A stretch of DNA of 64,000 nucleotides from CALOCN01 sp942491735 (GTDB lineage Bacteria > Eisenbacteria > RBG-16-71-46 > JABDJR01), in NCBI GenBank assembly GCA_942491735.1, contig CALOCN010000014.1, forward strand, positions 2,790,001 to 2,854,000, in the 5' to 3' direction. The notes beneath the pieces are model-generated. The model searched no databases. It was not told the origin of the DNA and saw only the letters and a program-made list of their open reading frames with translations. This document shows positions 7,438 through 14,486 of the stretch, piece after piece (the stretch's first letter is position 1; the number at the start of each line of letters is the position of its first letter). The position numbers and the translations under genes were made by a program.

Positions 7438-9285
7438 ATGCTCGACGCCATGCGCCGCAACACGAGGGTGGTGCTCTGGATCACCATCATCTTCTTTGTG
7501 TTGCTCATTTTCCTGGTTTGGGGAGCCGACCTCCAGTTCGGCAACGACCCCCAGACCAGCAACAATGTCGGGGTCATCAACGGGGAGCCCATCAGCGCGC
7601 TGGCCTACCAGCAGCTCCTGTCCTACAACCGGGACAACGCCCGCTCCGGCGGCCGGGATCTGGGACCCACGGACGAACTCCTCCTGCAGGAACAGACCTG
7701 GAACTCGCTCATCGATGACATGCTCGTCCGCCAGGAAGCGGATCGGCGCGGTCTCGGGGCAACCGACGCGGAAGTCCGTTCCATCCTGCTCTACGATCCG
7801 CCGGCGATCATCACCCAGAACCCCGACTTCAGGAACGAGAACGGCGTGTTCGATCTGGCCGCCTACCAGGCCGTGATCACCGCCCCCTCCACTCCGGAGA
7901 GCTTCCTGCTCCAGTTGGAAGCCTATGTGCGGGACTCGCTCCCCCAGCAGAAACTCCAGGACCTCGTCGCCGGTTCGGCCAAGGTGACCGAGGATGAAGT
8001 GCGCCGGGCCTGGCTGGAACAGACCGAGCGGGCGGTCATCCAGTACGTCATCGTGCCCGCATCGGGCGGCGCGGAGCCCCAGGTGGACGACGCCGCCGTG
8101 CGGACGTGGTTCGACAACAACACCGACGACTACAAGCTGCCCCGCCGCGCGACGCTCAAGTACGTGAGCGTCCCCCGCATCGCCACCGCCCAGGACAGCG
8201 CGGACCTGTTCGTGGAACTCCGGGAACTGGCCGACGAGGCCCGCGAAGCGGCCAGCGCCGCCGCGGCCGGGAATACCGGCAGCACCTACAGCGATTTCGA
8301 GACCCTCACCTTGACCTTCAGCGATCTGCCCAACGCGGATCAGGGCGGACTGAGCCAGCGCCCCGCGGCCATCTCCGACCTCAGCCCGGCCTACCGCGAT
8401 GCGATCTCCGGTCTTGCCGAGGGGGCCATTTCCGAGCCCTTCAAGGAAGGAAGCTACGTCCACATCGTCCAGCTGGTGGAACGGATTCCCGCCGTCGCGG
8501 TCGAAGGAGCGGACGCCGGAACCGATTCGGTCCGGGTGCGGGACCTGGGGATCGAGATCGCCCCCTCCGACAGCACCCTGCTCGCGGTGCGGGACGAACT
8601 CGACCAGGTTCGCATGAGCGCGGCGGCCCTGGGTCTGGAGAAGGCGGCCGAGGGGTTCGGGCTGACCGTCCAGAGCGCGGCCAACGTCACCGGGGCCGGT
8701 ATCGTCCCGGGACTGACCGCCCTCCCCCAGATCGGTTCCTTTGCCCTGGACAACGCGCCCGGCACGGTGAGTCGGGTCCTCGAGACCAACACCGCCTGGT
8801 TCCTCGTCGAGGTGGCTTCCCACCAGGAGCCCGGAGCTCCCGAGTTCGACGCGGTCAAGGACCGGGTTCGCCAGGACGTCGTCGCGGATCGTCGTCTGCA
8901 GGCCGCGCGGGCGCTCGCCGAGAGCGTAATCACCCGCGTCCAGCAGGGAGACAGCCTCGCGGCCGCCGCCCAGGCGGAGTCGCTCCTGGTCGGCACCTCT
9001 CCCAGCTTCACCCGGGCCATGGGGATCCCGGGACTGGGGCGTGACGCCAACGTGGTCGGGGCCGCTTTCGCCCTGCCGGTCGGCGAGGTCAGCCAACCCA
9101 TCGAGGGGACGCGTCGCTGGGTGGTGCTCAAGGTGTTGGAACGCCCCGAGGTGGATTGGACCGTCTACGAGGCCCAGCGTCTCCAGGTCCAACAGTCCAT
9201 TCTCAACACGCGGCAGGTCCAGATCTTCAACGCCTGGCTCGATTCCCTGCGTCGGGGAGCCAAGATCCAGGACCAGCGCACCTGA
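7438..9285 (+). CDS. PpiD/SurA-like peptidyl-prolyl isomerase, membrane-anchored folding factor
   Basis: A 615-residue protein with a short basic N-terminus and one transmembrane anchor (residues about 12-33, VVLWITIIFFVLLIFLVWGA), then a SurA_N-type chaperone region (VGVINGEPISALAYQQLL, QTWNSLIDDMLVRQEADRRG) and parvulin-type rotamase modules in the middle and C-terminal parts (NADQGGLSQRPAAISDLSPA; GEVSQPIEGTRRWVVLKVLE). This matches PpiD, which helps secreted proteins fold at the periplasmic face of the inner membrane. AGGAG lies 7 nt before the ATG. It is apparently monocistronic; the next gene converges. Confidence 0.86.
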   Translation: MLDAMRRNTRVVLWITIIFFVLLIFLVWGADLQFGNDPQTSNNVGVINGEPISALAYQQLLSYNRDNARSGGRDLGPTDELLLQEQTWNSLIDDMLVRQEADRRGLGATDAEVRSILLYDPPAIITQNPDFRNENGVFDLAAYQAVITAPSTPESFLLQLEAYVRDSLPQQKLQDLVAGSAKVTEDEVRRAWLEQTERAVIQYVIVPASGGAEPQVDDAAVRTWFDNNTDDYKLPRRATLKYVSVPRIATAQDSADLFVELRELADEAREAASAAAAGNTGSTYSDFETLTLTFSDLPNADQGGLSQRPAAISDLSPAYRDAISGLAEGAISEPFKEGSYVHIVQLVERIPAVAVEGADAGTDSVRVRDLGIEIAPSDSTLLAVRDELDQVRMSAAALGLEKAAEGFGLTVQSAANVTGAGIVPGLTALPQIGSFALDNAPGTVSRVLETNTAWFLVEVASHQEPGAPEFDAVKDRVRQDVVADRRLQAARALAESVITRVQQGDSLAAAAQAESLLVGTSPSFTRAMGIPGLGRDANVVGAAFALPVGEVSQPIEGTRRWVVLKVLERPEVDWTVYEAQRLQVQQSILNTRQVQIFNAWLDSLRRGAKIQDQRT

Positions 9286-9317
9286 TCCCGGGCCGCCACG
9301 GGCGGACCCCGAGCGGA

Positions 9318-9734
9318 CTACTGGGGAACGATGGCCGGCGGTTTTCCCACGATCACCGTGACGTCCACCGCGGATTCGGGCCGGCGTTGTTCGACCACCT
9401 GGGCCTCCAGCCACTGCCCCACCGGGAGGGCGCGCTCCCGCGTCACTCCCCGAGCGACCACGAGGTCGGTACGGTAGTGGAAGTGGTCGGCGTTCGCGGT
9501 GCGCACCACCTGGAAACCGGCACGCCGCAGGATGTCGGCCGCCTGGTCCGCGGCGCCCGCCTCGCCGCATCCGTTGAGCACCTCGATGGTGAGCCCCGTG
9601 TCCACGGGGGGGACTTCCCGGACCGGATCCGGGGCCAGCACCGTGCGCATCAGGAAACCACCCACCACCACACCGGCGGCCAGGAGCAACAGGGTTCCCC
9701 AGAGCCCGCGTCTGCCGCGGGATCTAGGGCTCAC
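9318..9734 (-). CDS. LytR_C-domain protein with N-terminal membrane anchor
   Basis: A 138-residue protein with a basic N-terminus, one transmembrane segment (residues about 11-30, LWGTLLLLAAGVVVGGFLM) and a LytR C-terminal-type domain (IEVLNGCGEAGAADQAADIL...FHYRTDLVVARG). The domain is known as an add-on of LytR-CpsA-Psr enzymes and as a stand-alone periplasmic module; its function is unsettled. The catalytic LCP domain is absent. It overlaps the stop of the uridyltransferase gene by 11 nt and is the last gene of the folate/pantothenate operon. It faces the PpiD-like gene across a 32-nt convergent gap with no T-rich terminator. Confidence 0.75.
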   Translation of the reverse strand: MSPRSRGRRGLWGTLLLLAAGVVVGGFLMRTVLAPDPVREVPPVDTGLTIEVLNGCGEAGAADQAADILRRAGFQVVRTANADHFHYRTDLVVARGVTRERALPVGQWLEAQVVEQRRPESAVDVTVIVGKPPAIVPQ

Positions 9735-10467
9735 GGGACCTCAGGATGTCCCGCGCCTCGTCGAGCTGTTCGCGGGTATTGATCCCCATCACCTCGACCC
9801 AGTCCTCGACCACGACCCCTTCGACGGGAAGCCCCGCGGCAAAGGCCATGGCCACCGTGTCCGTCAGGTAGTACTCGAGCTGTTCGTTCTCGGCCCGCAG
9901 TCGGGGCAGGGCCTCGATCAGGAACGGGTAGCGAAAGGCGTAGATGCTCGAGTTGATCTCGTCCACGGCCCGTTGCTCCGGCGTCGCGTCCCGATGCTCG
10001 ACGATGGCGGTCACCCGCCCCCCGGCATCGCGAACCACCCGCCCGTACCCGGTGGGATCGGGAAGACGCGCGCTGAGCACGGTGACCGTGGCCCCGGCCT
10101 CCTCGTGCCCCCGCATCATGGCGTCGAGGGTCCGGGCCCGGATCAACGGGGCGTCCCCGGCCAGCACCGCCACGTCCCCATCGAACTCCCCCAGCACTTC
10201 CACCGCACACTGCGCCGCGTGGCCGGTCCCCATCTGGGGCTCCTGGAGGGCGAACTCGACGTTGCGTCCCGCCATCGCGGCGCGCACCTGCTCGTGCTGA
10301 TGACCCACCACGATCACGGTGCGGTCGAAACCGGCCGCATCGACCGAGGCCAGGACATGGTCGAGAAGGGTTCTTCCCTCGATCTCGAAGAGGACCTTGG
10401 CCAGGTCCGCCTTCATGCGGGTGCCCTTCCCCGCCGCGAGTACAACCGCTGCACGTTGACGACTCAC
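9724..10467 (-). CDS. UDP-GlcNAc pyrophosphorylase-like nucleotidyltransferase (GlmU N-terminal domain only)
   Basis: A 247-residue protein that aligns by eye with only the uridyltransferase half of GlmU: LAAGKGTRMKADLAKVLF (nucleotide-binding loop), QEPQMGTGHAAQCA, VLAGDAPLI, TGYGRVV, EINSSIYAF and YYLTDTVAMA. The left-handed beta-helix acetyltransferase half is missing, so it could make UDP-GlcNAc from GlcNAc-1-P but not GlcNAc-1-P itself. The GTG start (10467) overlaps the panC stop in a GTGA tetranucleotide. Open frame continues upstream through panC, but that is a shadow. A different nucleotidyltransferase with an acyltransferase-type helix lies at 52481-53713. Confidence 0.82.
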   Translation of the reverse strand: MSRQRAAVVLAAGKGTRMKADLAKVLFEIEGRTLLDHVLASVDAAGFDRTVIVVGHQHEQVRAAMAGRNVEFALQEPQMGTGHAAQCAVEVLGEFDGDVAVLAGDAPLIRARTLDAMMRGHEEAGATVTVLSARLPDPTGYGRVVRDAGGRVTAIVEHRDATPEQRAVDEINSSIYAFRYPFLIEALPRLRAENEQLEYYLTDTVAMAFAAGLPVEGVVVEDWVEVMGINTREQLDEARDILRSREP

Positions 10468-11342
10468 TGATGATCCTCCGGAAGGGTGAATTCCTCGTTG
10501 TCGATGAGACGGGTCCCGCCAACCCGGATCGCTCCGGGAAGCAACACCCTGCCGGTGAGACGCCGACGGGGCTCCAGGGTCCGCGCATCCACCGCGGCGA
10601 CATAGTCCAGCTCCACGCGCGGCTCCCGCGCGATCTCCCGCTTCACCGTCCCCAGCACCCGCCCCGCCGATCGCTCCCCGGCCAGGGCGAGCCGGCGACC
10701 CGCCCGCAGGGCGCGATGCAGCACCGCAGCCGCCGCCCGGTCCTCGCCGCCGAGGTAGACATTGCGGCTGGACAACGCGAGTCCGTCCGGTTCCCGCACC
10801 ACCCGGCCCCGCAGGACCCGCACCGGCAGGTCGAGATCGGCGATCATCCGCTCCAGCAGGACCGCCTGCTGCGCATCCTTCTGCCCCAGCACAAGCAGGT
10901 CGGGCGCCACGAGATGCAGGAGTTTCAGCACGACCAGGGCCACCCCATCGAAATGCCCCGGACGCGACGCCCCCTCCAGCACCGTATCCAGACCCTCCAC
11001 GGTGACCCGGGTCCGCCGGTCGGGGCGGTACAGGGTCTCCGCCTCGGGTGTGAAGCAAAGATCGACCCCCTCTGCCCGGGCCAGCTTCAGATCCCGGGGG
11101 AGGTCGCGCGGATAGCGACCCAGGTCCTCGCCCGGAGCGAACTGGGTCGGGTTGACGAAGATGCTCACCACCACCCGCCGGGCACGGCGACGTGCGTGGC
11201 GCATGAGGCTGAGATGACCCTCGTGGAAGTACCCCATGGTGGGGACGAACGCCACCCGGTCCCCCGCATCCCTCCAGAGCCGAAGTCGCCGGCAGAGAGA
11301 CCCGGGATCGCGCAGGACACCCATCCGCGCGGGAGCGGTCAT
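10464..11342 (-). CDS. panC: Pantothenate synthetase
   Basis: A 292-residue cytosolic enzyme joining pantoate and beta-alanine with ATP. It shows the HIGH-type nucleotide motif PTMGYFHEGHLSLM (residues 34-47), the VNPTQFAPGEDLGRYPRD segment, VLGQKDAQQ and the ALSSRNVYL loop equivalent to KMSKS, all in the usual order and at the usual family length. Its ATG overlaps the panB stop by 4 nt, so it is coupled to the preceding step of the pathway. panE lies at 18894; panD is not in the window. Confidence 0.95.
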   Translation of the reverse strand: MTAPARMGVLRDPGSLCRRLRLWRDAGDRVAFVPTMGYFHEGHLSLMRHARRRARRVVVSIFVNPTQFAPGEDLGRYPRDLPRDLKLARAEGVDLCFTPEAETLYRPDRRTRVTVEGLDTVLEGASRPGHFDGVALVVLKLLHLVAPDLLVLGQKDAQQAVLLERMIADLDLPVRVLRGRVVREPDGLALSSRNVYLGGEDRAAAAVLHRALRAGRRLALAGERSAGRVLGTVKREIAREPRVELDYVAAVDARTLEPRRRLTGRVLLPGAIRVGGTRLIDNEEFTLPEDHQ

Positions 11343-12139
11343 TCCTCGTAGGTCTCCTCGGATGCGGGAAAGTCGCCGTCCCGCACGTCGCGGGCAAACC
11401 GCCTCACCGCGTCCCCCATGGTGGTGCGAAGATCCGCGTAGCGTCGCACGAAACGGAACTTGCGCGGGGTCAGTCCCAACAGATCCGGGGTGACCAGGAT
11501 CTGGCCGTCACACGCGGCCCCGGCCCCGATCCCGATGGTGGGGATCCCCACCGCCTCGGTGATCCTGCGGGCGGTGCTTTCCGGCATCCCCTCCAGCACC
11601 ATCGAGAAGCAACCGGCCGATTCCAGGGCACGGGCATCCTCGAGCAGATGTTCCACCGCGTTCTCGCCGCGCCCCTGCACCCGGTGCCCACCGAACGCGA
11701 GCACCGACTGGGGGGTCAGACCGAGGTGCCCCATGACCGGGATGCGCGCCCCGACCAGCGCGCGGATGTGCGGGACCCGCTCACGCCCCCCTTCCAGCTT
11801 GACCCCGTCCACCCCGGCCTCCTGGACCAGTCGGCCGGCGCCACGCAGGGTATCCGCGGGATCGATGTGGAAGGCCAGGAAAGGAAGGTCGCAGATGACC
11901 AGTGCCCTCGGCCTCGCCCGCATGACCGCGGCCGCATGCGCCACCATGTGGTCCAGGGTCACCGGAAGGGTGGTCTCGTGGCCGTAGACCACCATACCCA
12001 ACGAGTCCCCGACCAGCAGCAGATCGACCTCCGCTTCATCGAGGACGGAGGCGGTGAGGACGTCATACGCGGTGAGACAGACCAGCCGGCGCTTGCCCTT
12101 CTCGGCCGCGAAGGCCGGAGCGGTCATGCGTCCCTTCAC
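11339..12139 (-). CDS. panB: 3-methyl-2-oxobutanoate (ketopantoate) hydroxymethyltransferase
   Basis: A 266-residue enzyme adding a hydroxymethyl group from methylene-tetrahydrofolate to 2-oxoisovalerate, the first step towards pantothenate. Family motifs are clear: LTAYDVLTASVLDEAEVDLL, LVGDSLGMVVYGHETTLPVT, VKLEGG, MGHLGLTPQSV and the GIGAGAACDGQILVTPDLLG region with metal-binding and catalytic residues. The folate-dependent step makes its place in an operon with folB and folK sensible. It overlaps the kinase stop upstream and the panC start downstream by 4 nt each. Confidence 0.95.
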   Translation of the reverse strand: MKGRMTAPAFAAEKGKRRLVCLTAYDVLTASVLDEAEVDLLLVGDSLGMVVYGHETTLPVTLDHMVAHAAAVMRARPRALVICDLPFLAFHIDPADTLRGAGRLVQEAGVDGVKLEGGRERVPHIRALVGARIPVMGHLGLTPQSVLAFGGHRVQGRGENAVEHLLEDARALESAGCFSMVLEGMPESTARRITEAVGIPTIGIGAGAACDGQILVTPDLLGLTPRKFRFVRRYADLRTTMGDAVRRFARDVRDGDFPASEETYEE

Positions 12140-12786
12140 GAACCGTCCCCTCCACCGAAGGGGCGGTAGTAGACCGTGCCCCCGGTGTGCTCGTCGATCC
12201 GGTCCAGCAGGTCCTGCCGCTGGTCCGCGTTCTCCACGAAGTCCAGCCCGTTGGTGTCGACCACGAGCAACGGGGTCGCGTCGTAGTGGAAGAAGAAGTA
12301 GTTGTAGGCCTCGTTGAGCGCCTCGATGTACTCCCGGTCCATCTCCTTCTCGTAGGCCCGTCCCCGTTTGTCGATCCGATCCAGCAGGGTGGGGGTGGCG
12401 GCCTGGAGAAAGATCACCAGGTCCGGGGTGGGGACATCCCGCTCCAGGATGGGAAAGAGCCGCTCGTAGAGACGCACTTCCTTGTCGCTCAGGTTGACGT
12501 TGGCAAAGATGCGATCCTTCTGGAACAGATAGTCGCTGACCAGACGGGGGGAAAAAATGTCGCGCTGCAGGAGATCCAGCTGTTGCTGGTAGCGGCTCAT
12601 GAGGAAGTTGAGCTGGGTCTGGAAGGCATAGCGGCGGCGGTCGCGGTAGAAGTCCTCGAGGAACGGGTTGTCCTCGAACTGCTCCAGCACGAGGTGAGCC
12701 CCCCAGGACTCGGTAAGATACCGGGCCAGGGTGGTCTTTCCCACTCCGATGACACCCTCGACGACGACGAATTGTTTGCCCGACAT
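12136..12786 (-). CDS. Deoxynucleoside kinase (dAdo/dGuo/dCyd kinase family)
   Basis: A 216-residue P-loop kinase: VVVEGVIGVGKTTLARYL (residues 7-24), the EQFEDNPFLEDFY segment typical of the dNK/dGK family, the RLVSDYLFQKDRIFA sugar/base-binding stretch with the catalytic acidic residue, and the arginine-rich lid RIDKRGRAYEKEMD. It would phosphorylate deoxynucleosides in the salvage pathway. The ATG at 12786 follows the folK stop by 7 nt; the open frame further upstream belongs to folK in another phase. This kinase beside folK is a recurrent arrangement, and I infer the role from the family only. Confidence 0.88.
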   Translation of the reverse strand: MSGKQFVVVEGVIGVGKTTLARYLTESWGAHLVLEQFEDNPFLEDFYRDRRRYAFQTQLNFLMSRYQQQLDLLQRDIFSPRLVSDYLFQKDRIFANVNLSDKEVRLYERLFPILERDVPTPDLVIFLQAATPTLLDRIDKRGRAYEKEMDREYIEALNEAYNYFFFHYDATPLLVVDTNGLDFVENADQRQDLLDRIDEHTGGTVYYRPFGGGDGS

Positions 12787-12793
12787 GCCCGCG

Positions 12794-13291
12794 CTACATC
12801 TGGAAGCGGCCCGCCCAGCGGACCTGGCCAAGATTGGAACGTTCCCGGAGAATCTCATCCATCCTAAGCCCGGATCGGGGATCAATCCACCCCGGGTCGA
12901 CCTCGACCATCGGAACCAGGACAAAGAGACGTTCGGTCGCCCGCGGATGGGGCAGGGTGAGACGCTCCCCCGCCACGATCCACCGGCCGTACCACAGCAG
13001 ATCCAGATCGATGGGCCGGGGTCCGCCACGCTGAGCCTGGCTCCGGCCCATCCGGCTCTCGATCCGCAGCAGGTTCCACAGAAGCTGCTCGGGACCGGCC
13101 GTCGCGTCCAGCGCCGCCACCGCGTTGAGGTAGGGCGGCTGGTCCCCGACTCCGACCGGGTCCGTGTCGTAGAACGACGACACGGTCATCACCTCGCACC
13201 CCGGGAGCTCGCCCAGCGCATCGACCGCGCGGCGCAGGAAGCGTTCCCGGTTGCCCAGGTTGGAGCCCAGACCCACATAGGCACGGGTCAT
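12794..13291 (-). CDS. folK: 6-hydroxymethyl-7,8-dihydropterin pyrophosphokinase (HPPK)
   Basis: A 165-residue enzyme transferring pyrophosphate from ATP to hydroxymethyl-dihydropterin in folate synthesis. The HPPK signatures are complete: AYVGLGSNLGNRERFL at the N-terminus, VSSFYDTDPVGVGDQPPYLN (pterin site), LLRIESRMGRSQ, and RPIDLDLLWYG with the two Mg-binding aspartates. Its ATG overlaps the folB stop by 4 nt, so these successive pathway steps are coupled. Confidence 0.95.
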   Translation of the reverse strand: MTRAYVGLGSNLGNRERFLRRAVDALGELPGCEVMTVSSFYDTDPVGVGDQPPYLNAVAALDATAGPEQLLWNLLRIESRMGRSQAQRGGPRPIDLDLLWYGRWIVAGERLTLPHPRATERLFVLVPMVEVDPGWIDPRSGLRMDEILRERSNLGQVRWAGRFQM

Positions 13292-13650
13292 CGCTCGCGC
13301 ACCATCTCGACCTCGGCCGAGGACAGGCTCCCGGCAAAGGGAACGTTGGGCTTGCGCACCATGATGCGTACCCGGTCCACCGGAAAGGCCTCGAGGATCT
13401 CGTTGACCAGATGCGCGGCCAACGCCTCCATGAGCTTGAACCGCGAGGCATCCACCACCGCCTGGATGTGGCGATAGACCAGCTCGTAACTGATCGTATC
13501 GGCGAGGGCATCGCTGGCCCCCGCCGCGGAGAGGTTCAGCATGAGGTCGGCCTGGATATGAATGCGCTGACCCACGTCCCGCTCCGCCTGGGTAACCCCC
13601 AAATGCGCAAAAAGTACGATATCGTTGAGACGAATGTGGTCGGCGATCAC
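13288..13650 (-). CDS. folB: Dihydroneopterin aldolase
   Basis: About 120 residues, the usual family length, when read from GTG 13650. It begins VIADHIRLNDIVLFAHLGVT with the FolB N-terminal pattern, and has the conserved SYELVYRHIQ, LMEALAAHLVNEIL (catalytic Glu region) and VRKPNVPFAGSLSSAEVEM elements. An ATG at 13710 is open in frame, but it falls inside the TTGACA of the likely promoter, and GTG 13650 has GGAGG 4 nt upstream, so GTG is preferred. First gene of the folB-folK-kinase-panB-panC-uridyltransferase-LytR_C operon. Confidence 0.92.
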   Translation of the reverse strand: MIADHIRLNDIVLFAHLGVTQAERDVGQRIHIQADLMLNLSAAGASDALADTISYELVYRHIQAVVDASRFKLMEALAAHLVNEILEAFPVDRVRIMVRKPNVPFAGSLSSAEVEMVRER

Positions 13651-13681
13651 GCAGCCTCCGGAGGGTAAAGTCAATCTAAAC

Positions 13682-13710
13682 ACGTTACGAGGCAACAACT
13701 TAGGTGTCAA
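13682..13710 (-). promoter_or_regulatory. Candidate sigma70-type promoter of the folB operon
   Basis: On the minus strand a perfect TTGACA (13710-13705) is followed after exactly 17 nt by TAACGT (13687-13682), a weak -10. Transcription would start near 13675, leaving a short leader with GGAGG before GTG 13650. The strong -35 and correct spacing support it; the -10 matches only 3 of 6. Confidence 0.42.
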
Positions 13711-13720
13711 GCTGCGAATC

Positions 13721-13741
13721 TTCCGGTTTTTGTGACCGGAA
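13721..13741. promoter_or_regulatory. Inverted repeat between divergent folB and PEP-CTERM promoters
   Basis: A perfect 7-bp inverted repeat TTCCGGT/ACCGGAA with a 7-nt centre. It lies between the folB -35 (13705-13710) and the rightward -35 (13759-13764), where a regulator could affect both promoters. No T-run follows, so it is not a terminator. Function is inferred from position only. Confidence 0.35.
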
Positions 13742-13758
13742 TTCTCCTTCCGCTCTCG

Positions 13759-13787
13759 TTGTCGATGCCCATTCCTGTTGCTATACT
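13759..13787 (+). promoter_or_regulatory. Candidate sigma70-type promoter of the PEP-CTERM/TPR operon
   Basis: TTGTCG (13759-13764), a 17-nt spacer and TATACT (13782-13787, 5 of 6 consensus) stand 50 nt before the GTG start at 13839. This is one of the best-spaced promoters in the window, and the local sequence is clearly AT-richer than its surroundings. Confidence 0.55.
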
Positions 13788-13838
13788 TCTTTGTCTCAAT
13801 TGCTTAGAACATCCTGAGGGGGATCACCGAGGTTTACC

Positions 13839-14468
13839 GTGTCCAAAAAGCAGTTTCTCGTCGTGGGCGTCGCCGCACTTATTGCCTTTTCCGCGGCCGG
13901 CCCGGCATTCGCTTCACCGCTGCTGTTCGACTCCCTGTGCCGAATCGACTACACCGGCAAGGCGGGTGGACAGCACTTCTATACACTCAATCTCTGGGCC
14001 GAGGACCAGCCGTACCTCGACCTCAAGATCGCGCTCGATCCCGAGTTGGTCACCCCGGACGGAATCGGCATGGCCGGCGTGGGTGACGACGCCCTGATTC
14101 AGAGCGCCGAACTCCTCAGCCACCCGGACGTACCGCTTTTCATCTCGGCTCAGGGGCGCGCGGTGTCCAATGTGGACAACTCCCGCTTCCTCGATGACAA
14201 CCTCCTGGACGGCTTCTCGCTCGACGACCTCAATCCCCTGCCCGACGGCACCCAGGCCTTCAGCATGCGTCTGGGCATGAGCCGCGAGTTGACGAACGTC
14301 GAGATGTATCAGGTCGGCTTCTGGGCCGGGGACCTGCGTGGCCTGCGGGACACCAGCTTGCCCTTCACCGAATCGGACGGCATGACCGTTCCGGAACCGG
14401 GCACCCTGTTCCTTCTGGGTGCCGGCGTGGCCGGAGCGGCGGCCGCGCGTCGCCGCCGGCGCTCCTAG
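13839..14468 (+). CDS. PEP-CTERM sorting-domain exported protein
   Basis: A 209-residue protein with a signal peptide (MSKKQFLVVGVAALIAFSAA, cleavage near AFA-S at 26), a beta-rich body of unknown fold (residues 30-180) and a textbook PEP-CTERM tail: VPEPG at 184-188, a hydrophobic LLGAGVAGAAAA segment and terminal RRRRRS. In known systems an exosortase cleaves this tail and the protein goes to the surface or to exopolysaccharide. No exosortase is in the window. The start is GTG, with CGAGG 6 nt upstream. It is followed after 18 nt by a TPR gene. Body function is unknown. Confidence 0.88.
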   Translation: MSKKQFLVVGVAALIAFSAAGPAFASPLLFDSLCRIDYTGKAGGQHFYTLNLWAEDQPYLDLKIALDPELVTPDGIGMAGVGDDALIQSAELLSHPDVPLFISAQGRAVSNVDNSRFLDDNLLDGFSLDDLNPLPDGTQAFSMRLGMSRELTNVEMYQVGFWAGDLRGLRDTSLPFTESDGMTVPEPGTLFLLGAGVAGAAAARRRRRS

Positions 14469-14486
14469 GAGCCGTCGCCCCAGCGC

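Noticed and set aside
9286..9317. Short CCGCC/GGCGG hairpin between the PpiD-like and LytR_C genes as a terminator
   Set aside because: The stem is only five pairs and no T-run follows on either strand.
13651..13710. Longer FolB starting at ATG 13710
   Set aside because: That ATG overlaps the perfect TTGACA, the extra 20 residues match nothing in the family, and GTG 13650 has a good ribosome-binding site.
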